A DNA stretch of 21,370 bases. It comes from Gammaproteobacteria bacterium. Its GTDB lineage: Bacteria; Pseudomonadota; Gammaproteobacteria; Steroidobacterales; Steroidobacteraceae. Positions within the stretch are counted from its first letter, which is position 1; the number at the start of each line of letters is the position of its first letter. The position numbers and the translations under genes were made by a program. The DNA lies in contig JAURMS010000060.1 in the NCBI GenBank assembly GCA_030830595.1, positions 1 to 21,370 of the forward strand, in the 5' to 3' direction. The notes under the pieces were generated by a model. It was not told where the DNA came from and did no database searches. It saw only the letters and a program-made list of their open reading frames with translations. Positions 8,069 to 14,853 of the stretch are shown piece after piece.

Positions 8069-9001
8069 ATGGAACTGTTTCGCAAGACCACTTCGATCCC
8101 CTTCATGGCACAGCGCCGGGCCTGGTACGGCGTGTCCGCTTTCATCATCCTCGGCTCGGTGATCCTGGTGCTGGTGCGAGGCTTGAATTTCGGCATCGAT
8201 TTCACGGGTGGCGTGGTCGTGGAGGCGGGTTATTCCGGACCGGCCGACCTGCAGGCCACCCGGCAAGCGCTGGCCGAGGCCGGCCTCCAGGGTGCGCAGG
8301 TGCAGAGCTTCGGCACGGCCACGGACGTCCTGGTTCGCCTGCCGCCGGCAGAGGGCCAGCAGGCCATGGCCCTCACCGAGGCCGCGGTGGCGGCCATCCG
8401 CAGCGTGGACCCCGAAGCCGAGGTGCGGCGCACCGAGTCTATCGGGCCACAGGTGGGCAAGGAGCTGGCAGAGAAGGGTGCGACGGCCATGCTGATGACG
8501 CTCCTGTTCATCGGCCTTTACGTCATTCTGCGCTTCCAGTGGAAATTTTCCGTCGGCGCCATCCTGGCCGCCCTGCACGACCCCTTCCTGGTGGTGGGCT
8601 TCTTTGCGCTGACACAGATGACCTTCGATCTTGCGGTGCTGTCGGCGATCCTCGCGGTGATTGGCTATTCGCTGAACGACACCGTGGTGGTCTTCGACCG
8701 GGTGCGCGAGCGGCTGCTGTCAATGCGCAAGGCGACGCCCGCCGAGGTAGTGGATCGGGCGATCAACGAGACCTTGTCCCGCACGATCATGACCTCAGGC
8801 ACCACCCTGATCGTGGTGCTTTCGCTGCTGTTCCTTGGCGGCGAGGCGCTGCGAGGGTTTGCTGCGGCGCTGGCGGTGGGTATCGTCGTCGGCACCTATT
8901 CCTCGATCTACGTGGCGGGTGCCACCGTGCTCGACCTGGGCCTCTCCCAGCGTGACCTCATGCCTCCCGAGAAGCGGGAAGAGGCCGACGGCCTGCCGTG
9001 A
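8069..9001 (+). CDS. secF: protein translocase subunit SecF
   Basis: The 310-residue partner of SecD. It has an N-terminal membrane segment (about 20-38), the family signature FGIDFTGG at 41-48, a small periplasmic domain, and five C-terminal membrane segments including SLNDTVVVFDRVRE near residue 203, the proton-path motif. GAGGGG at 8058-8063 overlaps the secD stop and lies 5 bases before the ATG, so expression is probably coupled to secD. The stop overlaps the GTG of the next gene (GTGA). Confidence 0.98.
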   Translation: MELFRKTTSIPFMAQRRAWYGVSAFIILGSVILVLVRGLNFGIDFTGGVVVEAGYSGPADLQATRQALAEAGLQGAQVQSFGTATDVLVRLPPAEGQQAMALTEAAVAAIRSVDPEAEVRRTESIGPQVGKELAEKGATAMLMTLLFIGLYVILRFQWKFSVGAILAALHDPFLVVGFFALTQMTFDLAVLSAILAVIGYSLNDTVVVFDRVRERLLSMRKATPAEVVDRAINETLSRTIMTSGTTLIVVLSLLFLGGEALRGFAAALAVGIVVGTYSSIYVAGATVLDLGLSQRDLMPPEKREEADGLP

Positions 9002-9732
9002 TCGAGCTGCTGGCAGATCCGCAGGTCTGGCTGTCGTTCCTGACGCTGACCTTGCTCGAGGTCGTCCTCGGCATCGACAACATCATCTTTCTGTCGATCC
9101 TGGTGTCGAAACTGCCGATCGAGCAGCAACCCCGGGCTCGCGTCCTGGGCCTCGGTTTTGCCATGCTCACCCGCATCGCGCTGCTGTTCTCCATTACCTG
9201 GCTGATCGGCCTGACGGCGCCGCTATTTACCCTCCCGGTAGTGGAACAGGGCATCTCCGGGCGCGACCTCATCCTGTTTTTCGGCGGGCTGTTTCTACTG
9301 GTCAAGAGTGTCACCGAGATCCATGGCTCCCTGGAAGGCGCGGAGCAGCCCAAGGAATACAGCGTCAAGTCCTCGTTCGTGCTGGTGATCCTCCAGATCG
9401 GGATCCTGGACATCGTGTTCTCTCTCGACTCGGTCTTCACCGCGGTGGGACTGGCCCAGCACGTGGAGATCATGGTCGCGGCGATCGTGATCGCGGTGGT
9501 GGCGATGATGTTCCTGGCGGCGCCGATCAATGCCTTCATCGACCGTCATCCCACCATCAAGATCCTGGCGCTGGCGTTCCTGATCCTGGTCGGCATGGCC
9601 CTGGTGGCGGATGCGCTGGAATTTCACATCCCCAAGGGCTACCTGTATTTCGCGATGGCCTTTTCGGTGGGCGTGGAGATGGTGAACCTGCGGCTGCGCA
9701 AGCGCAGCGAGCCGGTCGACCTCAGGCCCTGA
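8998..9732 (+). CDS. TerC-family integral membrane protein (YgdQ-like)
   Basis: A 244-residue inner-membrane protein with about seven hydrophobic segments. It carries the two acidic membrane motifs of the TerC/YgdQ family: LLEVVLGIDNIIFLS (Glu21, Asp27, Asn28) and LDIVFSLDSVFTAVG (Asp138, Asp144). The motif FIDRHPTIKILALAFLILVG and the end IPKGYLYFAM also match YgdQ-type proteins. TerC proteins have been linked to metal (notably Mn2+) export and to metal supply for secreted proteins, but the role of the YgdQ branch is not settled. It starts with a GTG inside the secF stop, so it is the last gene of the sec operon. Its 3' end overlaps convergent suhB by 11 bp. Confidence 0.9.
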   Translation: MIELLADPQVWLSFLTLTLLEVVLGIDNIIFLSILVSKLPIEQQPRARVLGLGFAMLTRIALLFSITWLIGLTAPLFTLPVVEQGISGRDLILFFGGLFLLVKSVTEIHGSLEGAEQPKEYSVKSSFVLVILQIGILDIVFSLDSVFTAVGLAQHVEIMVAAIVIAVVAMMFLAAPINAFIDRHPTIKILALAFLILVGMALVADALEFHIPKGYLYFAMAFSVGVEMVNLRLRKRSEPVDLRP

Positions 9733-10519
9733 GGTCCTGGGTGAGATGAGGAGCGAGGGCCTCGACCAGGGCAGAGAAGACCTTGGGCGCGCCGCCGACG
9801 ATGTGGCCGTTACCGGCGTAGGGGTCGCCAGACAGCGTGCCCACCCGCCCTCCGGCCTCGGTGACCAGCAGGGCGCCCGCTGCGGTATCCCATGGCGCCA
9901 GGCCGATTTCCCAGAATCCATCGATCCGCCCGGCCGCTACGTAGGCGAGGTCCAGGGCCGCTGACCCGGGACGCCTGATGCCGGCCGCCACGCCCATGAC
10001 CGACTCGAGCATGCCCAGGTAGGGCTTCAGGTGCTTGAGGTTGGCTCGGTAGGGCATGCCGGTGCCGATCAGCGCGCCGTCTAGGCCCTTCTGTCCGCTG
10101 ACCCGGATCCGCTTGCCGTCGAGCTGCGCGCCGGCTCCGCGTTCCGCAGTGAACAGCTCGCTGCGCAGGGGATCGAACACCACGGCCACCTCGGCCTTGC
10201 CGCGATACTCGGCGGCAATGGACACGCAGAAATGCGGAAAGCCATGGAGAAAATTGGTGGTACCGTCCAGTGGATCGATCACCCAGGTGGTGTCGTCACC
10301 GGCGGACAGGCCGCTTTCCTCGGCCAGGATGCCGTGTTCGGGGTAGGCCTTGCGCAGGATCTGGATGATCTCGGCCTCGACCATGCGGTCGACCTCGGTG
10401 ACGAAATCATTGCGGCCCTTGGCGGAGACGGCCAGGGCCGGTCCACGATCGAGGTTGCGCACGATCAGGCTGCCGGCGCGGCGTGCGGCGCGCACGGCGA
10501 TGTTGAGGAGTGGATGCAT
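9722..10519 (-). CDS. suhB: inositol-1-monophosphatase family protein SuhB
   Basis: A 265-residue cytosolic Mg2+-dependent phosphatase. In enterobacteria SuhB also acts in the rRNA antitermination complex. Metal and phosphate motifs are complete: GILAEESG (Glu67/Glu68), WVIDPLDGTTNFLHG (Asp82, Asp85) and APWDTAAGALLVTEAGG with the third metal Asp. The open frame runs much further upstream, but the extra part has no family similarity and is antisense to trmJ, so I start at the ATG 10519 (MHPLLNIAVRAARRAG, the usual family N terminus). No Shine-Dalgarno sequence is visible. Divergent from trmJ across 21 bp, as in many gammaproteobacteria. Confidence 0.96.
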   Translation of the reverse strand: MHPLLNIAVRAARRAGSLIVRNLDRGPALAVSAKGRNDFVTEVDRMVEAEIIQILRKAYPEHGILAEESGLSAGDDTTWVIDPLDGTTNFLHGFPHFCVSIAAEYRGKAEVAVVFDPLRSELFTAERGAGAQLDGKRIRVSGQKGLDGALIGTGMPYRANLKHLKPYLGMLESVMGVAAGIRRPGSAALDLAYVAAGRIDGFWEIGLAPWDTAAGALLVTEAGGRVGTLSGDPYAGNGHIVGGAPKVFSALVEALAPHLTQDLRA

Positions 10520-10528
10520 GGGGGCGCA

Positions 10529-10534
10529 TAGAAT
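10529..10534 (+). promoter_or_regulatory. candidate -10 element for leaderless trmJ
   Basis: TAGAAT (5 of 6 matches to TATAAT) ends 6 bases before the trmJ ATG, so transcription would begin at or next to the start codon. There is no Shine-Dalgarno sequence at usable spacing. No good -35 is seen. On the opposite strand the overlapping TATTCT (10535-10530) sits similarly close to the suhB start. Confidence 0.35.
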
Positions 10535-10540
10535 AGCAGG

Positions 10541-11266
10541 ATGAGGCAGCAAATCCGTATCGTCCTGGTCGAGACCAGCCATCCCGGCAACATCGGGGCG
10601 GCGGCGCGGGCGATGAAGAACATGGGGCTCGAGGAGATGGTGCTGGTGAGCCCGGCGGAGCATCCCTCGGCGGAGGCCACCTCCCGGGCCTCCGGCGCGG
10701 CCGACCTGCTGGAGCGGGCACGGGTGGTCGACTGCATTGCCGCCGCGGTGGGCGATTGCCGCCTGGTGCTGGCCACCAGCGCCAGGCCGCGAAGCGCCAA
10801 CTGGCGGGTCTTCGACCCCGGCGAGGCGGCGCGGCGACTCACGGAGGCCTGCGCGGAGGGGCCGGTCGCGGTGCTGTTCGGCAATGAACGGAACGGCCTC
10901 TCCAACGAGCAACTGGGGCATTGCCATGCCCTGCTGAATATTCCTTCCAACCCCGATTACGAGTCGCTCAACCTCGCCCAGGCAGTCCAGCTCGTGACCT
11001 GGGAGATCCGTCGCCAGCAAGGCGTCGAACCCCGGCGTCTCGCGGCCGAGGCCCCGCCCGCCACGGCCGCCCAGCTGGCCCATCTCAGCCAGCATTTCCG
11101 GGACACCCTGCCACGGCTGGGGTTTGAGGAGCCGCGCAACCTTCAAAACCTGGTGCAGCGCATCGACCGGTTACTGGCCCGGGCGCACCCGGATGAGAAG
11201 GAAGTCCAGATCCTGCGTGGGATCCTGACCGCCATCGACCAACGCACCGGCGGGACCGGCACGTGA
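10541..11266 (+). CDS. trmJ: tRNA (cytidine/uridine-32-2'-O)-methyltransferase TrmJ
   Basis: A SPOUT-class SAM-dependent enzyme that 2'-O-methylates position 32 in the anticodon loop of several tRNAs. The 241-residue protein shows the three knot motifs: SHPGNIGAAARAMKNMG (13-29), AVLFGNERNGLSNEQL (110-125), and LLNIPSNPDYESLNLAQAVQ (131-150). A C-terminal helical extension (about 165-241) is typical of TrmJ. The ATG at 10541 lies next to a candidate -10 element, suggesting a leaderless mRNA. The stop overlaps the GTG of the cysteine desulfurase gene, placing the two in one transcript. Confidence 0.96.
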   Translation: MRQQIRIVLVETSHPGNIGAAARAMKNMGLEEMVLVSPAEHPSAEATSRASGAADLLERARVVDCIAAAVGDCRLVLATSARPRSANWRVFDPGEAARRLTEACAEGPVAVLFGNERNGLSNEQLGHCHALLNIPSNPDYESLNLAQAVQLVTWEIRRQQGVEPRRLAAEAPPATAAQLAHLSQHFRDTLPRLGFEEPRNLQNLVQRIDRLLARAHPDEKEVQILRGILTAIDQRTGGTGT

Positions 11267-12444
11267 GTGCCCCGGTGTACCTGGATTACGCGGCGAGTTG
11301 GCCCGTTGATCCCAGGGTGGCAGAGGCCATGACCCGGGCCCTGTTGGAACCGGACCTGCAGGCCAACCCCTCCGCTGGCCACCCGGGTGGCCAGCGGGCT
11401 GCGCTCGCCATCGAGCAGGCACGGGGGTCGATTGCCGCCATGGTGGGTGCGGACCCCGGACGACTGCTGATCACCTCCGGCGCTACCGAGAGCGATAACC
11501 TGGCTGTGTTGGGCGTGGCGCGCGGCCAGCGCGATCGGGGCCGGCACGTGATCACCTCCCGGGGTGAGCATCGCGCCGTGATCGACGCGTGCAGGCAACT
11601 GGAGAAGGAGGGCTTCGAGGTGACCTGGCTGAAGCCCGAACGGGCGGGTTGCGTCGAGCCATGGCAGGTGCTGGAGGCCTTGCGCGAGGACACCCTGCTG
11701 GTCTCCGTGATGCACGCCAACAACGAGACCGGTGCCCTGTGCGACCTGGCGCCCATCGGAGCCGCCTGCCAGGCTCGCGGCACACTCCTGCATGTCGATG
11801 CCGCGCAGAGCGCGGGCAAGCTGCCGCTGGACGCAGGGGCACTCGGGGTGGACCTGCTGGCCTTCACTGCCCACAAGCTGGGCGGGCCCAAGGGTATTGG
11901 TGCGCTGGCCTGCTCGGAGCGCGCCCTGGCCGCGCTGCAGCCCCTGCAATTCGGGGGTGGCCAGGAGAGGGGCCTGCGGTCCGGGACCAGCGCGACGCAT
12001 CAGGTCCTGGGCTTCGGGCTGGCGGCGACCCTGGCCGTGGAGGCCATGCAGGCAGAGTCCGACAGGGTGAGCGGCCTGCGCGAACGGCTCTGGAGTCGGC
12101 TGCAGTCGGTGGGGGGCGTCTGGCGAAATTCGCCGGCCGAGGGCTGCCTGCCGGGCACGCTCAACCTGGGTTTCGAGGGCGTGGAGGGCGAGAGCCTGAT
12201 GCTGGCGATCCGGTCCGGGGTCTGGGCCTCCAGCGGTTCCGCCTGTGCCTCGGCCTCGGCCGAACCCTCCTACGTGCTCCGCGCCATGGGCTTGAGCGAC
12301 CTGGCCTGCCAAGCCTCCCTGCGCCTGAGCCTGGGCCGCTGGACCGAGGCCGACGAGGTTGACCGGGCTGCTGTCCTCATCGCCGGAGCGGTGGAACGGC
12401 TGCGTGAGCGGGCCCCGCCCGGGGTGCGTTCAAGGATCCGATGA
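11263..12444 (+). CDS. iscS: cysteine desulfurase, IscS-type, with shortened C terminus
   Basis: A PLP enzyme that takes sulfur from cysteine and carries it as a persulfide to acceptors. All catalytic features are present in the 393 residues: GATESDNL (73-80), His103, the NNETG motif (153-157), Asp179, the PLP Lys205 in AHKLGGPKG, GGGQERGLRSGT (231-242), and the active-site Cys328 in ASSGSACASASAEPSYVLR, typical of class I IscS/NifS. Compared with E. coli IscS (404 residues), the end after RLRER (from about 381) is unrelated and shorter, so the SPLWEMY-type tail that docks IscU is missing. The N-terminal motif reads DYAASWPVDPRV instead of the common ATTPVDPRV. It starts with a GTG overlapping the trmJ stop. 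No iscR lies upstream. Confidence 0.93.
   Translation: MSAPVYLDYAASWPVDPRVAEAMTRALLEPDLQANPSAGHPGGQRAALAIEQARGSIAAMVGADPGRLLITSGATESDNLAVLGVARGQRDRGRHVITSRGEHRAVIDACRQLEKEGFEVTWLKPERAGCVEPWQVLEALREDTLLVSVMHANNETGALCDLAPIGAACQARGTLLHVDAAQSAGKLPLDAGALGVDLLAFTAHKLGGPKGIGALACSERALAALQPLQFGGGQERGLRSGTSATHQVLGFGLAATLAVEAMQAESDRVSGLRERLWSRLQSVGGVWRNSPAEGCLPGTLNLGFEGVEGESLMLAIRSGVWASSGSACASASAEPSYVLRAMGLSDLACQASLRLSLGRWTEADEVDRAAVLIAGAVERLRERAPPGVRSRIR
11372..11397. repeat. 26-bp perfect palindrome inside the cysteine desulfurase gene
   Basis: CCGCTGGCCACCC is followed directly by its exact reverse complement, with no spacer. It covers codons 37-45 (SAGHPGGQR), which correspond to a moderately conserved segment of the enzyme. 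It is not followed by a T-run. Confidence 0.9.
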
Positions 12445-12827
12445 TGGCAGTCGGGGACTACTGCACCGAGGTGCTGACGCTGTTTGCCCACCCCACCCAC
12501 GCGGGCGATCTCGAGGCCACGGCGGGGACGCGCCTTCACGGTGAGGCCGCGGCACTGGATCGCAGCGCCTGGGTGGCCCTCTCGGCGCTGTGTCGGGACG
12601 GCAGGGTCATCCAGGCTCGATGGCGCGCCTGGGGATGCCCCCACCTGCTGGCGGCCTGCGAGCTGACGGCCCTGCAACTGGAGGGGCGCCCGCTTGAGTC
12701 ACTGGCCCGCTTCAGCTTGAACGAGCTCGCCGAGCGGCTGGAGGTGCCCGCAGAGAAACTCGGGCGGCTGCTGGTGATCGAGGACGCCCAGCGGGCGCTG
12801 GCTGCGTCGATGCCCGCGACCGGCTAG
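12441..12827 (+). CDS. degenerate IscU-like (NifU N-terminal fold) protein
   Basis: A 128-residue protein (127 if the second ATG is used) that aligns by eye along its length with IscU. Matching blocks are EVLTLFAHPTHAG against the IscU HYENPRNVG region, DGRVIQARWRAWGC against EGIIEDARFKTYGC, and ELAERLEVPAEK against AEELELPPVK. Of the four IscU ligands only Cys63 remains (Cys66 here, in RAWGCPHL). Cys37 is Ala38, His105 is Gly108 and Cys106 is Arg109. The modulating Asp39 is kept as Asp40. The HscA-binding motif LPPVK reads VPAEK. It therefore cannot bind a [2Fe-2S] cluster as IscU does. It starts in an ATGA overlap with the desulfurase stop. A role as desulfurase partner or regulator is inference. 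Confidence 0.82.
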   Translation: MMAVGDYCTEVLTLFAHPTHAGDLEATAGTRLHGEAAALDRSAWVALSALCRDGRVIQARWRAWGCPHLLAACELTALQLEGRPLESLARFSLNELAERLEVPAEKLGRLLVIEDAQRALAASMPATG

Positions 12828-12830
12828 AAT
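12825..12830 (+). promoter_or_regulatory. weak candidate -10 element before iscA
   Basis: TAGAAT overlaps the stop codon of the IscU-like gene and lies 36 bases before the iscA ATG. No convincing -35 is found 16-18 bp upstream. If active it would let iscA be expressed separately from the genes before it. Confidence 0.22.
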
Positions 12831-12866
12831 CCGGGAACCAAACCGACCCCGGAGCGTCTTTCCCGT

Positions 12867-13190
12867 ATGGCCATCACCTTGACCCCTTCCGCCGCGGCGC
12901 GCGTCCGCAACTTCATTGCCTCGCGGGGCAGTGGGGTGGGCCTGCGCCTGGGCGTACGCAAGACGGGCTGTTCTGGCTATGCCTACGTGGTTGACTATGC
13001 CGAGGAGGTCGCGGCCGATGACCGGGTGTTTGAGAGCGAGGGCGTAAAGGTCGTGGTAGACCCCGTCGCGCTGCCTCTGGTCGACGGAACGGAGGTCGAT
13101 TTCGTCCGTCACGGCCTGTCGGAGGTGTTCCGGTTCCGCAATCCCAACGTCAGCGGGGAATGCGGCTGCGGGGAAAGCTTTTCGGTCTGA
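12867..13190 (+). CDS. iscA: A-type iron-sulfur carrier protein IscA
   Basis: A 107-residue A-type carrier that receives Fe-S clusters or iron and passes them to target enzymes in the cytosol. The three cluster ligands are intact and have the same numbers as in E. coli IscA: Cys35 in KTGCSGYAY, and Cys99 and Cys101 in GECGCGESF. Length and the GVKVVVD...DGTEVDFV core also match IscA more closely than ErpA. It lies 39 bp after the IscU-like gene with GGAG at 12851-12854, a rather long 12 bases before the ATG. It is the only fully intact scaffold/carrier of the isc set here; hscB, hscA, fdx and iscX do not follow. Confidence 0.93.
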   Translation: MAITLTPSAAARVRNFIASRGSGVGLRLGVRKTGCSGYAYVVDYAEEVAADDRVFESEGVKVVVDPVALPLVDGTEVDFVRHGLSEVFRFRNPNVSGECGCGESFSV

Positions 13191-13209
13191 TTTTTACCTT
13201 CGGGACCAG

Positions 13210-13246
13210 TACAATGAGCGGCTTGGCAGCCGGCCGGAAGGTCGGC
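13210..13246 (+). promoter_or_regulatory. candidate ndk promoter and leader hairpin
   Basis: TACAAT at 13210-13215 is a good -10 match (5 of 6), but the -35 is weak. Downstream, 13229-13235 pairs with 13240-13246 (7 bp including one G-U) around the tetraloop GGAA, a GNRA type, followed by CCTTT. The hairpin lies in the predicted ndk leader, about 37 bases before the ATG. It could stabilise the message or act as a weak attenuator. The region 13191-13283 holds no gene. Confidence 0.35.
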
Positions 13247-13283
13247 CCTTTCACGATTCAGAAGACCCCCAGAAGAGGACGAC

Positions 13284-13715
13284 ATGACCCTGGAGCGCAC
13301 CCTTTCCATCATCAAGCCCGATGGCGTAGAAAAGAACCTGATCGGCGAGGTGTATCGCCGTTTTGAGCAGGCTGGCCTGCGCATCGTCGCCGCGCGGATG
13401 ATGCACCTGACCCGCAGCCAGGCCGAGGGCTTTTATGCCGTCCACAGCGAGCGGCCCTTCTTCAAGGACCTGTGCGCTTACATGACCTCCGGTCCGGTGA
13501 TCGTGCAGGTGCTGGAGGGCGAGGACGCCGTGGCGCGTCACCGCGAGATCATGGGCGCCACCGATCCGAAGAAGGCGGCCCCGGGCACCGTCCGTGCGGA
13601 CCTGGCGGCCAGCATCGAGGAAAACGTGGTGCATGGCTCAGACAGTGCGGAAAACGCCGCTCGGGAAATCGGCTACTTCTTTGCCGAGACCGAGCTCTGT
13701 CCGCGCACCCGGTAA
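13284..13715 (+). CDS. ndk: nucleoside diphosphate kinase
   Basis: Ndk passes the gamma phosphate of ATP to nucleoside diphosphates through a phospho-histidine. The 143-residue protein has the usual N terminus ERTLSIIKPDGVEKN (Lys11 binds phosphate), RPFFKDLCAYMTSGPV, the MGATDPKKAAPGTVRAD motif, and the active-site His117 in NVVHGSDS. AAGAGGA lies just upstream of the ATG at 13284. Position between iscA and rlmN matches the Pseudomonas-type gene order once the missing hscB-hscA-fdx-iscX genes are discounted. Confidence 0.98.
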   Translation: MTLERTLSIIKPDGVEKNLIGEVYRRFEQAGLRIVAARMMHLTRSQAEGFYAVHSERPFFKDLCAYMTSGPVIVQVLEGEDAVARHREIMGATDPKKAAPGTVRADLAASIEENVVHGSDSAENAAREIGYFFAETELCPRTR

Positions 13716-13728
13716 ACCGGATCACGCG

Positions 13729-14853
13729 ATGATCTCCCCCGGCGCACCGAAGACCAACCTCCTGGGCCTGACGCCCGGGGACCTGGAGACCTTCGTGGCC
13801 GGCCTGGGCGCCAAGCCCTTCCGGGCCCGGCAGCTCATGAAGTGGATCTACCGCCGTGGGGTGGCCGACTTCGGCGCGATGACCGACCTGTCGCGCGATT
13901 TCAGGGCTCGGCTCATCGAGGTCGCCGAGGTGAGTCCGCCCGAGATCGTCGCCCACCACGCCTCGGCGGACGGCACCCGCAAGTGGCTGCTGCGGGCGGC
14001 CGGCAGCAGCGGCGTCGAGCAGGCGGTCGAGACCGTGTTCATTCCCGAACCCGGGCGCGGCACCCTCTGCATCTCCAGCCAGGTGGGCTGCGCCCTGGAC
14101 TGCGCGTTCTGTTCCACGGCGCGTCAGGGTTTCAATCGCAACCTCAGCGCGGCTGAAATCATCGGTCAGGTGTGGCTGGCGCATCGTGAACTCGGCGCCC
14201 GTTCCGAAGGGCCGAGGGTGATCACCAACGTGGTCCTGATGGGCATGGGTGAGCCGTTGGCCAACTATCGCAACGTGCTGCCGGCCCTGCAGGTCATGCT
14301 GGATGATCTCGGCTACGACCTGTCGCGTCGCCGGGTCACCGTGTCGACCTCCGGTCTCGTTCCGCAGATTTACCGGCTGGCCGAGGACTGCAACGTGGCA
14401 CTGGCGGTGTCGCTGCACGCACCGGACGATGCCCTGCGCGACCGCCTGGTGCCGATCAATCGCGTTCACCCCATCGCTGAACTGCTCGAGGCATGCTGGC
14501 ATTACCTCGAGCGGCAGAATGGTCGCAACATCACCTTCGAGTACGTGATGCTGGATGGCGTCAACGACAGCCTCGAACAGGCCGAGCGCCTCGCCAGGCT
14601 GTTGCGTGGGCGCGAGGCCAAGGTCAACCTGATCCCGTTCAATATTTTTCCCGGCACCGAGTTTCGCCGCTCTCCGCGCGAGCGTATCGATGCCTTCCGC
14701 GACCGTTTGATGCAAAGGGGCGTGATGGTCACGGTCCGTCGTACCCGCGGGGACGACATCGATGCCGCCTGCGGCCAGCTCAAGGGCCGGGTCATCGACC
14801 GGGTCACCAGCCCGCTGGGTGGGCGGAGGACGACCATGGAGGCCACGGCTTGA
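13729..14853 (+). CDS. rlmN: dual-specificity rRNA/tRNA adenine-C2 methyltransferase RlmN
   Basis: A radical-SAM enzyme that makes 2-methyladenosine at A2503 of 23S rRNA and A37 of some tRNAs. The 374-residue protein has the CxxxCxxC cluster site at Cys121, Cys125 and Cys128 (CALDCAFCSTARQGFNRNL), the active-site Cys114 and the methyl-carrying Cys348 in DAACGQL. MGMGEPLANY and VSTSGLVPQIYRL are further family motifs. The ATG at 13729 starts the recognisable family sequence; the longer open frame starts inside ndk. No clear Shine-Dalgarno sequence. Its own Fe-S cluster means the organism must have a working cluster-assembly system despite the eroded isc locus. Confidence 0.97.
   Translation: MISPGAPKTNLLGLTPGDLETFVAGLGAKPFRARQLMKWIYRRGVADFGAMTDLSRDFRARLIEVAEVSPPEIVAHHASADGTRKWLLRAAGSSGVEQAVETVFIPEPGRGTLCISSQVGCALDCAFCSTARQGFNRNLSAAEIIGQVWLAHRELGARSEGPRVITNVVLMGMGEPLANYRNVLPALQVMLDDLGYDLSRRRVTVSTSGLVPQIYRLAEDCNVALAVSLHAPDDALRDRLVPINRVHPIAELLEACWHYLERQNGRNITFEYVMLDGVNDSLEQAERLARLLRGREAKVNLIPFNIFPGTEFRRSPRERIDAFRDRLMQRGVMVTVRRTRGDDIDAACGQLKGRVIDRVTSPLGGRRTTMEATA
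14838..14842 (+). promoter_or_regulatory. ribosome binding site supporting the TTG start of pilF
   Basis: GGAGG lies 7 bases before the TTG at 14850-14852, inside the end of rlmN. This is the main evidence for a TTG start in a TTGA overlap. Confidence 0.6.

Noticed and set aside
5726..8578. A 950-codon open frame on the minus strand across tgt, yajC, secD and secF
   Set aside because: It is antisense to four well-recognised genes. The translation is rich in His, Gln, Asp and Arg, as expected from a high-GC shadow frame, and shows no family motif or proper start context.
10520..11146. N-terminal extension of suhB to 474 codons
   Set aside because: The extra 209 residues are antisense to trmJ and have no similarity to the phosphatase family; the family N terminus begins at the ATG 10519.
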